Shown: positions 51,546-61,682 of the stretch, one piece after another
Position numbering within the stretch: the first letter of the stretch is position 1
How the letters are laid out: each line of letters opens with the position of its first letter
Source of the DNA: Natronococcus sp. A-GB7
GTDB taxonomy: Archaea; Halobacteriota; Halobacteria; Halobacteriales; Natrialbaceae
DNA: 64,000 nt
Assembly (NCBI RefSeq): GCF_029688865.1
Contig: NZ_JARUKV010000026.1
Coordinates: 1-64,000 of the forward strand
Reading direction: 5' to 3'
The notes under the pieces: generated by a model
The model's database searches: none
What the model was told of the DNA's origin: nothing
Seen by the model: only the letters and a program-made list of their open reading frames with translations
Translations under genes and position numbers: made by a program

Positions 51546-52289
51546 CTACAGTCGGTCCATCAGGAACGCCGCGCCGTGCTCGAGCGACGCGGCGGGGTCG
51601 TCGGGGTCGTCGTGCTCGTAGACGAGCCACTCGGCGCCGGCGTCCGCGGCGGCCTCGACGCAGGCCTGCACGTCGAGGTCGCCCTCGCCGAGTTCGGCGA
51701 ACGTTGGCTCCGCCCCGCCGACGTTCATATCCTTCAGATGGACCGTCCGGACTCGTCCCTCGAGTTCGCGGAGGCGCTGGGCGGGGTCGTCGCCGGCCGC
51801 GAGTGCCCAGCCGACGTCGAGTTCGATTCCGACGTCCGTTGCCTCGAGGAAGCGCTCGAAGGCCCGCTCGTCGCCGAGGTCGGCATACTCGTGGTCGTGG
51901 TTGTGGTAGGACAGTGTCCAGCCCTCGTCGGCGAGTTCGGCCGCCAGTCCGTCGAGTCGCGCCGCGGTCTCGTCGACAGTCGCCGCGGATTCGAACTGCT
52001 CGGGATCGAGCCAGGGGACGACGACGCCGTCAACCTCGAGTGGTGCGTAGGCCTCGCGGACGGTTTCGAGGTCGTCCTCGAGGGTCTCGACGCCGACGTG
52101 GGGTGGCGCGACCTCGAGTCCGCACGCCTCGAGCGTTTCGGCGAGTTCGTCGGGATCGGCGTGCAACGGCGAGTCCTCGCCGGCGAACTGCACGCCGTCG
52201 TAGCCCGCGTCGGCGACGCGCTCTATGACCTCGATCGTCGACGCGTCGAGTTCGCGAACGCTGTAGAGGTTGATGGCGGTCTTCGGCAT
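51546..52289 (-). CDS. Sugar phosphate isomerase/epimerase (xylose isomerase-like TIM barrel)
   Basis: A 247-residue member of the AP-endonuclease-2/xylose-isomerase-like barrel family. Metal-site features are LSYHNHDHEYAD (His), GIELDVGWALAAGDDP (Asp), TVHLKDMNVGG (His/Lys) and WLVYEHDDPDD (terminal Glu). It probably isomerises or epimerises a sugar or sugar acid. The start MPKTAINLYSVRELDAS at 52289 is the family start; four extra upstream residues are possible. It lies 66 nt downstream of the galactonate dehydratase gene on the same strand, so it belongs to the galactose operon. Its exact substrate is unknown. Confidence 0.85.
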   Translation of the reverse strand: MPKTAINLYSVRELDASTIEVIERVADAGYDGVQFAGEDSPLHADPDELAETLEACGLEVAPPHVGVETLEDDLETVREAYAPLEVDGVVVPWLDPEQFESAATVDETAARLDGLAAELADEGWTLSYHNHDHEYADLGDERAFERFLEATDVGIELDVGWALAAGDDPAQRLRELEGRVRTVHLKDMNVGGAEPTFAELGEGDLDVQACVEAAADAGAEWLVYEHDDPDDPAASLEHGAAFLMDRL

Positions 52290-52355
52290 GGGTCGTCCCA
52301 CTCGCCCCTGCGGTAATGGACTACCGGTTTCGGAAACGCGATCCTGATCCCGACG

Positions 52356-53504
52356 CTACCACTCGGCGACGCTACCGTCGTCGTGGCGCCAGATCGGGTT
52401 GTGCCAGTCGACGCCGCCGGTCTGATCGCGGACGTAGTCCTCGTCGATTTCGATCCCCAGCCCGGGGCCGTCGGGGAGGTCGACGTAGCCGTCACGATAC
52501 TCGAAGACGGAGGGATCGGCGAGGTAGTCGAGCACGTCGCTGGTCTCGTTGTAGTGGATGTCGAGGCTCTGCTCCTGAATCAGCGTGTTCGGCGAGCAGG
52601 CGTCGACCTGGATGCAGGAGGCCAGCGCGATCGGTCCGAGCGGGCAGTGGGGCGCCACTGAGACGTCGTAGGCTTCGGCCATCGCAGCGATCTTTTTGAC
52701 TTCGGTGATTCCGCCTGCGTGAGAAAGGTCGGGCTGGATTACGTCTACAGCGTTCGACTCGAAGATCTCCTTGAAATCCCACCGAGAGTACATCCGCTCG
52801 CCGGTTGCGATCGGAATCGTCGTCGCCGCCCGAATGTCCGGCAGCGCATCGTTGTGTTCGGGCAATACGGGTTCCTCGATGAACATCGGGTCGTACGGCT
52901 CGAGTGCCTTCGCCAGCCGGCGGGCCATCGGCTTCGAGACGCGGCCGTGGAAGTCGACGCCGATATCGACCTCGCCGCCGACGGCTTCCCGGACGGCAGC
53001 GATGCGGTCGACGGCCTCCTCGACGACTCGCGGGTTGTCGACGGAGCGAAGTTCGGACGTCGCGTTCATTTTCAGTGCGCTGAACCCGGCCTCGACCTTC
53101 TCGCGAGCCGCGTCCCCGACGTCCCGCGGGCGGTCCCCGCCGATCCACTGGTAAACCCGGATTCGGTTACGTGCCTTTCCGCCGAGCAGTTCGTACACCG
53201 GCGCGTCGAAGCGTTTACCCTTGATGTCCCACAGCGCCTGGTCGACGCCAGCGATGGCCGACATGAGAACCGGGCCACCGCGGTAGAAGCCGCCGCGGTA
53301 CATCGCCTGCCAGTGGTCCTCGATCGCGCTCGGATCCTCGCCGAGCAGGTAGTTGTCGAGCAGTTCCTCGACCGCCGTTCGGACCGTCTTCGCGCGGCCT
53401 TCGACGACCGGTTCTCCCCAGCCGACGGTACCGTCGCTCGTCGTGAGCTTCAAGAATAGCCATCGCGGCGGGACTTCGAACAGTTCGTAGTCAGTGATTC
53501 GCAT
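52356..53504 (-). CDS. dgoD: D-galactonate dehydratase (enolase superfamily)
   Basis: A 382-residue enzyme, the same length as E. coli DgoD and very similar throughout: PPRWLFLKLTTSDGTVGWGEPVVEGRAKTV, YRGGFYRGGPVLMSAIAGVDQALWDIKGK and DVSVAPHCPLGPIALASCIQVDACSPNTLIQEQS. Mg2+ ligands are D184, E210 and E236; general acid/base histidines H186 and H286. Reaction: D-galactonate to 2-keto-3-deoxy-galactonate, a De Ley-Doudoroff step. Its start is 1 nt from the stop of the ABC ATPase gene, so it is in that operon. Some relatives use other sugar acids. Confidence 0.93.
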   Translation of the reverse strand: MRITDYELFEVPPRWLFLKLTTSDGTVGWGEPVVEGRAKTVRTAVEELLDNYLLGEDPSAIEDHWQAMYRGGFYRGGPVLMSAIAGVDQALWDIKGKRFDAPVYELLGGKARNRIRVYQWIGGDRPRDVGDAAREKVEAGFSALKMNATSELRSVDNPRVVEEAVDRIAAVREAVGGEVDIGVDFHGRVSKPMARRLAKALEPYDPMFIEEPVLPEHNDALPDIRAATTIPIATGERMYSRWDFKEIFESNAVDVIQPDLSHAGGITEVKKIAAMAEAYDVSVAPHCPLGPIALASCIQVDACSPNTLIQEQSLDIHYNETSDVLDYLADPSVFEYRDGYVDLPDGPGLGIEIDEDYVRDQTGGVDWHNPIWRHDDGSVAEW

Positions 53505-53505
53505 A

Positions 53506-54627
<1,122 letters not shown>

Positions 54628-54648
54628 CTGTGTTTTCCTAATATCGTG

Positions 54649-55485
54649 TTACTCTTTGAGCGATCCCGCGAGGATCCCGCTGACGAACTGCTTCTGGAGC
54701 ACCAGAAACAGGATCGCCATCGGGATGATCGCGAGGGTGGTCGCGACCATGATCTGGTCGTAGTAGATCCGTTGGGTTCCCTCGAGACCGGCGAGCGCCA
54801 CCGGGATGGTGTAGTTGCCCGGGTCCTCGAGGATGACCAGCGGGTAGAGAAACAGGTCCCACTGGAACAGAAAGAGGATGATCGCGAGCGCGGCCAGCGA
54901 CGAGCGCATGGCCGGCAAGGCGATGCGGTAGAAGATCTGTAGCTCCGAGGCGCCGTCCATCCGCGCGGACTCGAGGAGGGCGTCGGGGATCGAGCGCATG
55001 TTCTGGCGCATGAGGAAGATACCGATCGGGTTCGCGAGCCACGGGAGGATGATCGCCCGGAACGTGTCGGTCCAGCCCACCTGCGACATCATCAGGAACA
55101 GCGGGATAACGAGCAACTGGATCGGCAGGACGAGCGTCGCCAGAATCGAATAGAACAGCGGTTCCTTGAACCGGAACTCGTACTTCGCGAACGCGAAGCC
55201 GGCCATCGAGCACAGCAGCAGCGACAGCACGGTGTAGACGACCGCGATAAAAACGCTGTTCCAGATCGTCAGCACGTAGTTCATCCGCTCTTGCAGGGCA
55301 GCGAAGTTATCGAGAAACGCCGTCCCCGGGATGAGGCGGGGCGGGAACTCGATGAACTCCTGCTGTGGCAGGGTCGCGGCCACGATCATCCAGTACAGCG
55401 GGATGAGCATGACGACGACCATCGTAAGGATGAACGCGTACGTGAGGAACATCCAGACGGCGTCCTTGCGGCGTTGCTCGCGCAT
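54649..55485 (-). CDS. Sugar ABC transporter permease (MalG-like)
   Basis: A 278-residue inner-membrane permease of the MalG/UgpE type with six predicted helices. The first is AVWMFLTYAFILTMVVVMLIPLYWMIVAATLP; the EAA loop that docks on the ATPase reads ESARMDGASELQIFYRIALPAMRSSLAALAI. Its ATG overlaps the stop of the upstream permease by 1 nt (TGATG), so the two are translationally coupled. Substrate by context: galactosides or galactonate. Confidence 0.93.
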   Translation of the reverse strand: MREQRRKDAVWMFLTYAFILTMVVVMLIPLYWMIVAATLPQQEFIEFPPRLIPGTAFLDNFAALQERMNYVLTIWNSVFIAVVYTVLSLLLCSMAGFAFAKYEFRFKEPLFYSILATLVLPIQLLVIPLFLMMSQVGWTDTFRAIILPWLANPIGIFLMRQNMRSIPDALLESARMDGASELQIFYRIALPAMRSSLAALAIILFLFQWDLFLYPLVILEDPGNYTIPVALAGLEGTQRIYYDQIMVATTLAIIPMAILFLVLQKQFVSGILAGSLKE

Positions 55486-56507
55486 CAGTCGTCACCTCCG
55501 ATCCGGATCTGGGCGATCGAGATGACGCTGACGAGGGCGACGAAGATCACCGTGAGCGCGCTCGCGTAGCCGAGGTTCCAGTGGACGAACGCCTGCCGGT
55601 AGATGTACTGGACGATGGTGATCGTGGCGTTCGTCGGGCCGCCGCCGGTGATAACGTAGGGCTCCGCGAACAGCTTGAACGTCCCGATCGTCGAGAGCAC
55701 GACGACGAACAGCAACACGGGACGAAGCTGTGGCAGCGTCACGTACCGGAACTTCTCCCAGCGACCGGCGCCGTCGATCTCGGCGGCCTCGTACAGCTGC
55801 TGGGGAACGTTCTGTAAGCCCGCCAGCAGGATGATCATGTTGTATCCGATCCACCGCCAAGTGACCGCGGCGATGATCGTCTTGCGGGCCCAGAACTCGC
55901 TGGTGAGCCAGGCGATCGGACTGACGCCGACCTGGCTCAGCAGGTAGTTGACGAAGCCGAACTGCTCGTTGAACAGCAACAGGAACACCGTCGAGTAGGC
56001 GACGATGTTCGCCGAGATAGGCAGGGCGATCGCCGTCCGGAACAGCCCCTTGAACCGGACGAAGGAGGCGTTCAACGCGACCGCGAGGGCGAGCGCCAGC
56101 CCGATCATGATCGGCACCTGGATCAGCAGGATGTAGGTCGTGTTGAACATCGACTGCCAGAACAGCCCGTCGCCGAGCAGTCGCGTGTAGTTCGACAGGC
56201 CGACGAACTGGAGTTCGGCGATCCGGGGAACCGTGACGTGGAACGGGCCGAAGTCAATCCAGAAGAGGTTCCCCTGACCGACCGACTGCCACTCAAAAAA
56301 CGAGAGATACAGCGTGTAGACGACCGGGAACGCGAGGAACAGTCCGAACAGGACGAAAAACGGAGACACCAGCAGGTAGGCGATCCGTTGTCCGCGAAGT
56401 GGGGGTAGCTTCGCGGCGACGTCCTGCCGAGCGAAGCGAAGTCGATCGAGGACCGACGGATCGGGGTTCGCAATCGGGTTCCCGGTCGATTCGGTTTCCT
56501 GAGACAT
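55485..56507 (-). CDS. Sugar ABC transporter permease (MalF/UgpA-like)
   Basis: A 340-residue permease of the MalF/UgpA type. A soluble N-terminus of about 40 residues precedes the first helix (IAYLLVSPFFVLFGLFLAFPVVYTLYLSFFEW). An extracellular loop follows, then the core helices and the EAA loop EAAEIDGAGRWEKFRYVTLPQLRPVLLFVVV. It pairs with the MalG-like permease encoded next. The gene starts 12 nt after the stop of the binding-protein gene. Confidence 0.93.
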   Translation of the reverse strand: MSQETESTGNPIANPDPSVLDRLRFARQDVAAKLPPLRGQRIAYLLVSPFFVLFGLFLAFPVVYTLYLSFFEWQSVGQGNLFWIDFGPFHVTVPRIAELQFVGLSNYTRLLGDGLFWQSMFNTTYILLIQVPIMIGLALALAVALNASFVRFKGLFRTAIALPISANIVAYSTVFLLLFNEQFGFVNYLLSQVGVSPIAWLTSEFWARKTIIAAVTWRWIGYNMIILLAGLQNVPQQLYEAAEIDGAGRWEKFRYVTLPQLRPVLLFVVVLSTIGTFKLFAEPYVITGGGPTNATITIVQYIYRQAFVHWNLGYASALTVIFVALVSVISIAQIRIGGDD

Positions 56508-56519
56508 CTTTCGCGGTCC

Positions 56520-57851
56520 TCAGGCCAGGTCCCGTCCCGTGTTGCCGGCGACGGTCTCAGCCGCCGCCTGAACGGCCTCCTCCGGCGTCTGGTCGTCCCG
56601 GAGCATCCGCTGGAACTCGTCGTTAATCGCCTCGCTGACTTCCGGCGTGTCCTCGGTAAACCGGTAGCTCGGGAGCTCCTCGGCGACCTCGGCGAAGACC
56701 TCTCGAGCCGCCTGCCCGCCGAAGAACTCCAGCTCCTCGCCGAAGATATCTGCGTCGTACGTCGTCTCGAGGGCCGGGAAGAGCCCGTACTCGTCGTACA
56801 TGAGCAGTTGCATCTCCTCGGTCGCGGTCGTCCACCGGATGTAGTCCCAGGCGCGGCTGGTCTCCGCGCTCTCGTGTTGGTCCGGGATCATCAGGCTCGA
56901 GCCGCCCCAGTTCGACGCACGTGCGCCGCCCTCCTCGAACGCCGGGATCTTGTAGACGCCCCAGTCGCCCTCGGTTTCCGGCAGCTCCGCGCGGAGCGTT
57001 CCCTCCATCCAGGCCGCCGAGGGAAGCGACGCGATGTCGCCGTCGCCGTACGCCCCGAACCAGGCCGACGACCAGCCCTCGAGGTTCGACGCGATCCCGG
57101 CGTCGTGGAGGTCCTTGATATTCTGAGCGACCTGCAGGGACGCCTCCGAGTGGATGTTCACCGCGCCGTCCTCCGTGAACGGCTCGCCCTCGAGCTGTCG
57201 GAACTGGAACCGCCAGAACCCGTCGAGGTCGTTCTCCGGCAGGTTCACCATGTAGACGTCGTCCGGCAGCTGTTCTCCCTGCTCGATGAAGTCGTCCCAG
57301 GTCTCGATCGCGTCGGCGTCGAGACCGTGTTCGTCGTAGACGTCGGTGCGATAGAACACCGCAGTCGGGCCGATATCCCACGGGAGCGCGTAGATATCGT
57401 CCCCGTCCGTGAGCGATTCCCAGACGCCCGAGACGAAGTCGTCGTAGACGTCTGCCTCCTCGATCCGGTCCGTGATATCTAGCACGGCCCCGGTATCGAT
57501 GTAGCTCGGGCCGTCGATCATCTCGAGCATCGAGACCTCCGGTGTGCCCGAGCCCGACGCGAGACGCGTCTGGAGATCTTCCTTCATCGCGTCCTGGCCG
57601 AACTCTTCGATCTCGACCGAGGCATCGTGTTCGTCGTTGTACTCTTCGGCGGTCAGCTCCATCGAGCGAGCCGCAACGTCCCATCCCCAGCCGGAGATTT
57701 CGTCGGCCATCTCGTCGGTCTCGGCCTCATCGTCGTCCCCTTCGGGATCGCCGGTACCGATACAGCCCGCCAGTGCGGCCGCACCGAGCGCGGTGGTTCC
57801 CTTCAGCAGTCGACGTCGCCCGAACCGTCCGTATGTGGTATCTTGTGACAT
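56520..57851 (-). CDS. Sugar ABC transporter substrate-binding lipoprotein
   Basis: A 443-residue extracellular solute-binding protein (family 1). The N-terminus FGRRRLLKGTTALGAAALAGCIGTG is a TAT lipoprotein signal with lipobox LAGC, followed by a short acidic linker. The mature domains include ISGWGWDVAARSMELTAEEYNDEH and IYALPWDIGPTAVFYRTDVYDEHGLD, typical of MalE-type proteins for oligosaccharides. The start MSQDTTYGRFGRRR (57851) fits; the longer frame lacks a sensible signal. First gene of the transport operon; a minus-strand TATA-like GGTTTAAGTTA lies 35-46 nt upstream. Confidence 0.93.
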   Translation of the reverse strand: MSQDTTYGRFGRRRLLKGTTALGAAALAGCIGTGDPEGDDDEAETDEMADEISGWGWDVAARSMELTAEEYNDEHDASVEIEEFGQDAMKEDLQTRLASGSGTPEVSMLEMIDGPSYIDTGAVLDITDRIEEADVYDDFVSGVWESLTDGDDIYALPWDIGPTAVFYRTDVYDEHGLDADAIETWDDFIEQGEQLPDDVYMVNLPENDLDGFWRFQFRQLEGEPFTEDGAVNIHSEASLQVAQNIKDLHDAGIASNLEGWSSAWFGAYGDGDIASLPSAAWMEGTLRAELPETEGDWGVYKIPAFEEGGARASNWGGSSLMIPDQHESAETSRAWDYIRWTTATEEMQLLMYDEYGLFPALETTYDADIFGEELEFFGGQAAREVFAEVAEELPSYRFTEDTPEVSEAINDEFQRMLRDDQTPEEAVQAAAETVAGNTGRDLA

Positions 57852-57884
57852 GCGCACACCGAGTATTCCAGACACAGTAACGGT

Positions 57885-57897
57885 CATAACTTAAACC
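57885..57897 (-). promoter_or_regulatory. TATA box of the sugar transport operon
   Basis: GGTTTAAGTTATG on the minus strand, 34-46 nt before the binding-protein ATG. A second strong TATA-like TTTATATAG (57970-57978) lies further upstream and is readable on both strands. Confidence 0.45.
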
Positions 57898-58096
57898 TTT
57901 CTCTCGTCTTCCGCAGAACAACTGATAGAAGGCGTAGAAGGCGCGTTTCCGATGGGAGAACGCCGCCAGTTTATATAGTTATCTCGGCGCCGTCATAGGA
58001 AAAGCGGATCATGTTTCCTGTTTGCGTACTTTATTCTCCGATTCTAGTGTGAAAATAAATCCCGTATTCGGACGCTGTTCACCGATGGAGAACAAC

Positions 58097-58125
58097 AATT
58101 TAGTAGCTCGACTACCGTAGCTGAG
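58097..58125 (+). promoter_or_regulatory. IclR gene promoter with repeated GTAGCT
   Basis: AATTTAGTA (58097-58105) is 30-38 nt upstream of the ATG. GTAGCT occurs at 58103-58108 and again at 58118-58123, 15 bp apart, right after the TATA box; GTAG-CTCGA-CTAC (58103-58115) is a short inverted repeat. Possible autoregulatory site. Confidence 0.35.
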
Positions 58126-58134
58126 AGAGAAACG

Positions 58135-58902
58135 ATGGGTGATGAGGACGGCGTCTCTGTACAGGCGACTGCGACCACCTTCTCGATCATCGAGTCACTT
58201 CGGGACCGAAACCGAGGCGGCGTCACCGAACTAGCGACGGACCTCGGACTCTCGAAGAGCGCCGTTCACAACCACCTTAGTACGCTCGTCGCGCTGGGAT
58301 ACGTTCGTCGCGTCGACGGCAGCTACGAACTCACGCACGAATTTCTCCGACTCGGATTGGCCACGCGCGAACGCAACCGGATCTACGACGCTGCGAAAGC
58401 GGACCTGCGAACGCTCGCCGGGACGACCGGTGAGATCGTCAACCTCGTCGTTCCAGAGGCAGATCACGCCGTCTACCTCTACCGTGTCGGCGACAGTAAC
58501 CACCCGGTCCCGGAGGGCGGCCAAGTGTCGTTACACGCCTCCGCTGCCGGGAAATCGATCCTCGCGTTTCGCGATTACGACGCCGTAGACGCGTACATCG
58601 ATAGGTCCGGTCTCCCGGCTCTAACCGACCGAACCGTTACCGACCCCGCCGCGCTCCGAAGTCAGCTGCGGTCGATCCGTGACCAGCGCGTCGCGTTCGA
58701 CCGCGGCGAACAGACACCGAACTGGCAGTGTGTCGCCAGTCCGATCGTCATCGAGGGCGAACCGGTCGCCGCGATCAGCGTCTCCGGCCCCGCCGATCGG
58801 ATGCGGGGGAAACGACTCGAGGAGGACGCGACCGGGCTCGTCGTGAGCACGGCGAAAGCGATCGAACTCGAGGTACTCGACTCGAGCGACAGCAAGGGCT
58901 AA
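58135..58902 (+). CDS. IclR-family transcription regulator
   Basis: A 255-residue regulator. The N-terminal winged helix (about 8-70) reads VQATATTFSIIESLRDRNRGGVTELATDLGLSKSAVHNHLSTLVALGYVRRVDGSYELTH. The C-terminal GAF-like effector domain (about 85-250) has LHASAAGKSILAF and RVAFDRGEQTPNWQCVASPI, the latter typical of IclR ligand pockets. It is divergent from the sugar transport operon with a 283-bp control region between, so it most likely regulates transport and galactonate breakdown in response to galactose, galactonate or KDGal. Confidence 0.92.
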   Translation: MGDEDGVSVQATATTFSIIESLRDRNRGGVTELATDLGLSKSAVHNHLSTLVALGYVRRVDGSYELTHEFLRLGLATRERNRIYDAAKADLRTLAGTTGEIVNLVVPEADHAVYLYRVGDSNHPVPEGGQVSLHASAAGKSILAFRDYDAVDAYIDRSGLPALTDRTVTDPAALRSQLRSIRDQRVAFDRGEQTPNWQCVASPIVIEGEPVAAISVSGPADRMRGKRLEEDATGLVVSTAKAIELEVLDSSDSKG

Positions 58903-58968
58903 TTCCCGCCAACGGAACGACTCTCAGTCGGCCGTAGAAAACGAATTGAGAGATCTGGGTCGACCGAA

Positions 58969-59502
58969 CTATTCGGAGGTTGGAACTCTCCCGCGAATCA
59001 CCGCGGGGGCGATCCCGTTGACGGCCGCGAACACCGCACCGAGGACCAGCCCGTAGACGAGGTGCCCGATCGCGAACAGGAGCGCCGCGAACAGCTCCGC
59101 CGCCATTCCGGGTACGGGCAGGAACGGCAGCGGGAAGGTCCCGATCCCGGCCCGCGCCATCGCGGCTGGAAAGATCAGTCCCCCGGCGACGATGCCGAGC
59201 ACCGTCCCGAAGACGATCCCGGCGATGAGGTACTCCCGAAAGCTGCCGACGACGTTCTGGACTGCCGGCCTCGAGACGATCGCCGCGAACGTTAGCCCGA
59301 ACAGGACGCTGAGTATCAGGTGGATCGTCCACCCTGCACCGACGTCGGCGGCTGGAATCGGCGCGAGTCCCCCGAGCAGTTCGATCTGGTTGCCCCCCAG
59401 GTGGAGGAGAACTCCCATCGCGATACCGCCGGCCAGACCGCCGGTGAAGCCGCCGCCCCAGCGACCGACGCCGTCGATCGATTGAGTGTTATTCTCTGCC
59501 AT
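58969..59502 (-). CDS. Four-helix membrane protein of unknown function
   Basis: A 177-residue Gly/Ala-rich integral membrane protein with about four helices: GGFTGGLAGGIAMGVLLHLGG (about 15-38), WTIHLILSVLFGLTFAAIVS (58-78), YLIAGIVFGTVLGIVAGGLIFP (90-112) and AAELFAALLFAIGHLVYGLVLGAVFAAV (132-160). No catalytic motif; the family is not recognised with certainty. The start MAENNTQSIDGVGRW (59502) follows an AT-richer stretch; the open frame runs far upstream but into the RIO2 region. Lies between iclR and rio2. Confidence 0.75.
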   Translation of the reverse strand: MAENNTQSIDGVGRWGGGFTGGLAGGIAMGVLLHLGGNQIELLGGLAPIPAADVGAGWTIHLILSVLFGLTFAAIVSRPAVQNVVGSFREYLIAGIVFGTVLGIVAGGLIFPAAMARAGIGTFPLPFLPVPGMAAELFAALLFAIGHLVYGLVLGAVFAAVNGIAPAVIRGRVPTSE

Positions 59503-59702
59503 AGAAGAGGTAGGAGTTTCTGGCAGAATAATCCTCTCATCGTCCTCGTCCCGTGACTCTCTCCCGACCGGAGAGAACGGACGAAAATCGGAACCGGAGA
59601 GAGTTCTGTATAACTCTATACGATTTATACTTCTGCAAGACCGGTTCTGACCGGTCCTCGAGATCGCGACATCGGTACAGGAAACCGGAGGAACCGAACC
59701 CG

Positions 59703-60605
59703 CTATTCGCGAATCGACTCGAAGGAACCGTCGGTAATCGAAGCGGCCAGTTCGTCGCTCGAGAGTTCGTCGGGGACGTACTGGGGGTACTTCCGCCGGA
59801 AGTAGCCGATCACGTTCTCGAGGTCGCGCTCTAAGAACTCGTCGGCGTTGGCGTGGTCGGTCGGCACCGCTTGTGGCCAGTCGAACACCTTCACACCCGC
59901 CTCGTTGACGAAGACGTTGTACTCGCTCATGTCGGCGTGGACGTACCCCGCCTCGTACGCGCCCGCGATCTCGCTGACGAGCAGATCGAGGACGCCGAGC
60001 ACCTGGTCGGGCTCGAGTCTCGTCCGGGAGAGTTCGACGCCGTCCATCTTCTCCATGACGATAGCGTGGCGGTTCTGATCGATCGGCCGGGGAACGGCGA
60101 CGTCCGGGTAGAGCTCCTCGAGGATGTCGTGTTCGCGCTCGGCGGCCTTTCGGGCGGTGTACATCCAGGAGACGTGGTCCTTGTCGGAGGTGTAGTCGCG
60201 TTCCTTGTGGACCTCCCGGAAGTTCGTGTACCCCTCCCGGTGGTACTTCAGCGCCAGGGGTTTGTAGGAGCGAACCTCGTAGACGTCGCTCTCCTTGCCG
60301 ACTCCGAGCGGCGAGCCGAACTCGCCGATCGTTTCCCGCTCGACGAGCGCCCGTAGCGCGAGCGCGTCGTACCCCTCGAACTGGAGGGTGTACCCCTCGT
60401 ACTGGATCGTCTTCTTCTCGACGAGCCCGCGTTTGAGACAGCGCTCGAGGCGGTAGTCGACCTCCTCCTCGGTCAGATTGGCGAACTTCGGGAGCTTCTC
60501 CCGCTGGACCCACTCCGAGAAGCGCATTCCCTGCTCTACGCCCGAGAGGAGATAGAAGTCCTCCTCCTCGAGCTCCGGCAGTAACTCGGCGACGTTCCGC
60601 ACCAT
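59703..60605 (-). CDS. rio2: RIO2 protein kinase/ATPase
   Basis: A 300-residue RIO2 protein, needed for small ribosomal subunit maturation in eukaryotes and assumed to act likewise here. The N-terminal winged helix (1-85) precedes the kinase core: P-loop-like GSPLGVGKESDVYE, the ATP lysine in PLALKYHREG, the catalytic loop YVHADMSEYNVFV (HxD) and the metal-binding DFG-equivalent KVFDWPQAV. The C-terminal helix ENVIGYFRRKYPQYVP is typical of RIO2. A single leftward gene, divergent from the lipoate-ligase-family gene. Confidence 0.95.
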   Translation of the reverse strand: MVRNVAELLPELEEEDFYLLSGVEQGMRFSEWVQREKLPKFANLTEEEVDYRLERCLKRGLVEKKTIQYEGYTLQFEGYDALALRALVERETIGEFGSPLGVGKESDVYEVRSYKPLALKYHREGYTNFREVHKERDYTSDKDHVSWMYTARKAAEREHDILEELYPDVAVPRPIDQNRHAIVMEKMDGVELSRTRLEPDQVLGVLDLLVSEIAGAYEAGYVHADMSEYNVFVNEAGVKVFDWPQAVPTDHANADEFLERDLENVIGYFRRKYPQYVPDELSSDELAASITDGSFESIRE

Positions 60606-60781
60606 GACCCGGACTACCCGTTCGGCACGTAAAAACGTCGTGACAACGGCTACGCGGACCGATCCGTACGCCTCGTTCGCCTCGACGCGGAGCCGAACGC
60701 CCGACCGATAAACCGCCGTGGACGATACGAAACCGATTCGCCGTCGGAATCGCTTTCCGGCTTGCCGTCCTGCGCTCGGGC

Positions 60782-61618
60782 ATGACCGCGCTTGCCGACC
60801 GCGACTGGCGGCTCATCACCGACGAGGCCCGCGACGGACCGACCCAGATGGCGCTCGAGGAGATCGCCGGACGAACGGCGCTCGAGGACGACCTGCGGAC
60901 CGTCCGCGTCTACTCGTGGGAGCCGGGAACGCTCTCGCTGGGGTACCGACAAGATCCCGACTCGGTCGACTGGGAGTACTGCGAGCGGGCGGGGATCGAC
61001 GTCACTCGCAGGCAGACCGGCGGCGGGGGGATCTACCACGACCGCTACGCCGACATCTCCTACACGATCGTCGCGCCGGCCGACGAGGTTCCCGGCGATC
61101 TGATGGACTGCTACGCGCTGTTTTGCGAGCCGATCCTCGAGGCGTTCGCCCGGATGGGGATCGACGCCGACTTCGCTGGGGCCGAACAGGAGTCGATCTA
61201 CTACCCCTCCTGTTACCTCCGGGACATCCACCCGGCCCACGACGTGGTCGCGCCAGCGAGTGCGGGCGCGGACGCGAAGAAGCTCAGCGGCAACGCCCAG
61301 TACCGCCAGCGAGACGTCGTCATCCAGCACGGCTCGCTGTCGTACGACCTCGAGCCCGACCACCACGTCGACGTCTTCGACAGCGACGTGACTGCGGAGA
61401 CGTTCGTCAACCGGGTAACAAGCATCCGCGAGCAGACGAGCCTCGACCGCGAGACCGCCGTCGAAACCGTCGCCGACTCCCTGCGGGAGTGGTGTGATGC
61501 GACCGACGGTGAGTGGCGCGAGGACGAACTCGAGGCGGCCCGCGACCTCGCCGATCGGAAGTACGGCGCCGATGCCTGGGTTCGCGACCGTGAGGTTCTC
61601 GAGGCCGGCAGCCAGTAG
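60782..61618 (+). CDS. Lipoate-protein ligase A family protein
   Basis: A 278-residue protein of the biotin/lipoate transferase fold. VTRRQTGGGGIYHDRYADISYTIV carries the RRxTGGGxxxH lipoyl-AMP-binding motif (R76-H86), and DAKKLSGNAQYRQRDVVIQHGSLSYD the conserved lysine. The C-terminal LplA accessory-like region is about 200-270. It should attach lipoate or octanoate to E2 or GcvH proteins; an octanoyltransferase (LipM-like) function is the main alternative. It is a single gene with no lipoylated protein gene next to it. Confidence 0.88.
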   Translation: MTALADRDWRLITDEARDGPTQMALEEIAGRTALEDDLRTVRVYSWEPGTLSLGYRQDPDSVDWEYCERAGIDVTRRQTGGGGIYHDRYADISYTIVAPADEVPGDLMDCYALFCEPILEAFARMGIDADFAGAEQESIYYPSCYLRDIHPAHDVVAPASAGADAKKLSGNAQYRQRDVVIQHGSLSYDLEPDHHVDVFDSDVTAETFVNRVTSIREQTSLDRETAVETVADSLREWCDATDGEWREDELEAARDLADRKYGADAWVRDREVLEAGSQ

Positions 61619-61682
61619 GACGCCGCAACTCGCAGACCGAGAAACCGGAACGCCCATCGTTCTCTATAGCTGACCAGTTCGT